Below, piece after piece: positions 63,754 to 64,000 of a stretch of DNA of 64,000 nt. Source of the stretch: Termitomyces sp. T153 (Eukaryota; Basidiomycota; Agaricomycetes; Agaricales; Lyophyllaceae); assembly GCA_018296165.2 (NCBI GenBank), contig JACKQL020000012.1, positions 930,001 to 994,000 of the forward strand, given 5' to 3'. The first letter of the stretch is position 1. The number at the start of each line of letters is the position of its first letter. The notes under the pieces were generated by a model. The model had not been told where the DNA came from. It did not search any database and saw only the letters and a list, made by a program, of their open reading frames with translations. The translations under genes were made by a program, and so were the position numbers.

Positions 63754-64000
63754 GACAGGTCAATATGTAATTCCAGTTTCCTTCAGTTGTACTTATAAGA
63801 TATGGACGTTGGGATGGATGTACCTAAGCTTGTAACATAGAAGACGCAGTTGGTCGTTATCCATATGCATCTGATTTCAAGTAAAGTTTGCCTGGCTCTT
63901 TCCCGAGAAAAATCCTACAAGGCGAAAAACGAGTACTCCGCCAGCTCTAAGGCCACCTAGATAATGACCGGAGCATCCAAAACACAATCATCACTAGTCT
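63754..64000. other. 3' flank at the window end
   Basis: Presumed 3' UTR and the start of an intergenic region. No coding signal is visible before the window ends. Confidence 0.4.

Overview
This window is nuclear DNA from a filamentous basidiomycete, most likely an agaricomycete. Nearly every gene is split by 48-66 bp GT-AG introns. The gene families are also typical: an Arb1-like RNAi factor, an expanded DUF4470/MYND protein family, GH12 and AA9 plant-wall enzymes, and Crinkler-like NTPase-nuclease proteins. Exon coordinates were read by eye from splice signals, frame and homology, and may be off by a base or two.

Layout. 1-2.4 kb is AT-rich and degenerate. 4.0-6.2 kb (+) encodes an Arb1-like protein. 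6.8-14.0 kb holds a head-to-head pair of large paralogous P-loop NTPase/REase-fold genes, called A1 (-) and B1 (+) here. 14.3-22.7 kb has a U5 snRNP WD40 protein (+), a cullin-1 (-) and a long MYND-finger gene carrying an in-frame stop (+). 22.7-33.8 kb is a disturbed segment with a dead P5CDH fragment, GMC oxidoreductase relics on both strands and an intact GH12 gene. 33.75-36.6 kb has a decayed MYND 3' end and the intact P5C dehydrogenase (-). 38.3-42.6 kb has a BTB protein (-), PPIL4 (-) and an enoyl-reductase-like MDR protein (+). 43.5-44.5 kb is an AA9 LPMO (+). 46.2-54.7 kb has a DUF1992 protein (+), a small conserved-looking protein (+), a membrane-anchored ubiquitin protease (-), tRNA-Arg(TCG) and a Cdc7-type kinase (+). 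54.8-62.9 kb holds the second copy of the NTPase/nuclease pair, B2 (-) and A2 (+), between two more tRNA-Arg(TCG) genes. A WBP2/GRAM protein (+) closes the window.

The main finding is the A/B pair. It is a divergent two-gene module of about 7.6 kb, present twice in opposite orientation about 41 kb apart. A2 keeps a complete REase signature (GPD...QxK). Both B copies have lost the Q and K of that signature, so B looks like a pseudo-nuclease partner. In the left module A1 has lost the catalytic Asp (GPG) and B1 has a TGA inside exon 1. One module therefore looks functional and the other is decaying. A second structural finding is a direct repeat of about 0.9 kb covering the MYND/P5CDH convergent junction. 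It brackets the 10.7 kb disturbed segment, and each copy keeps a different gene intact.
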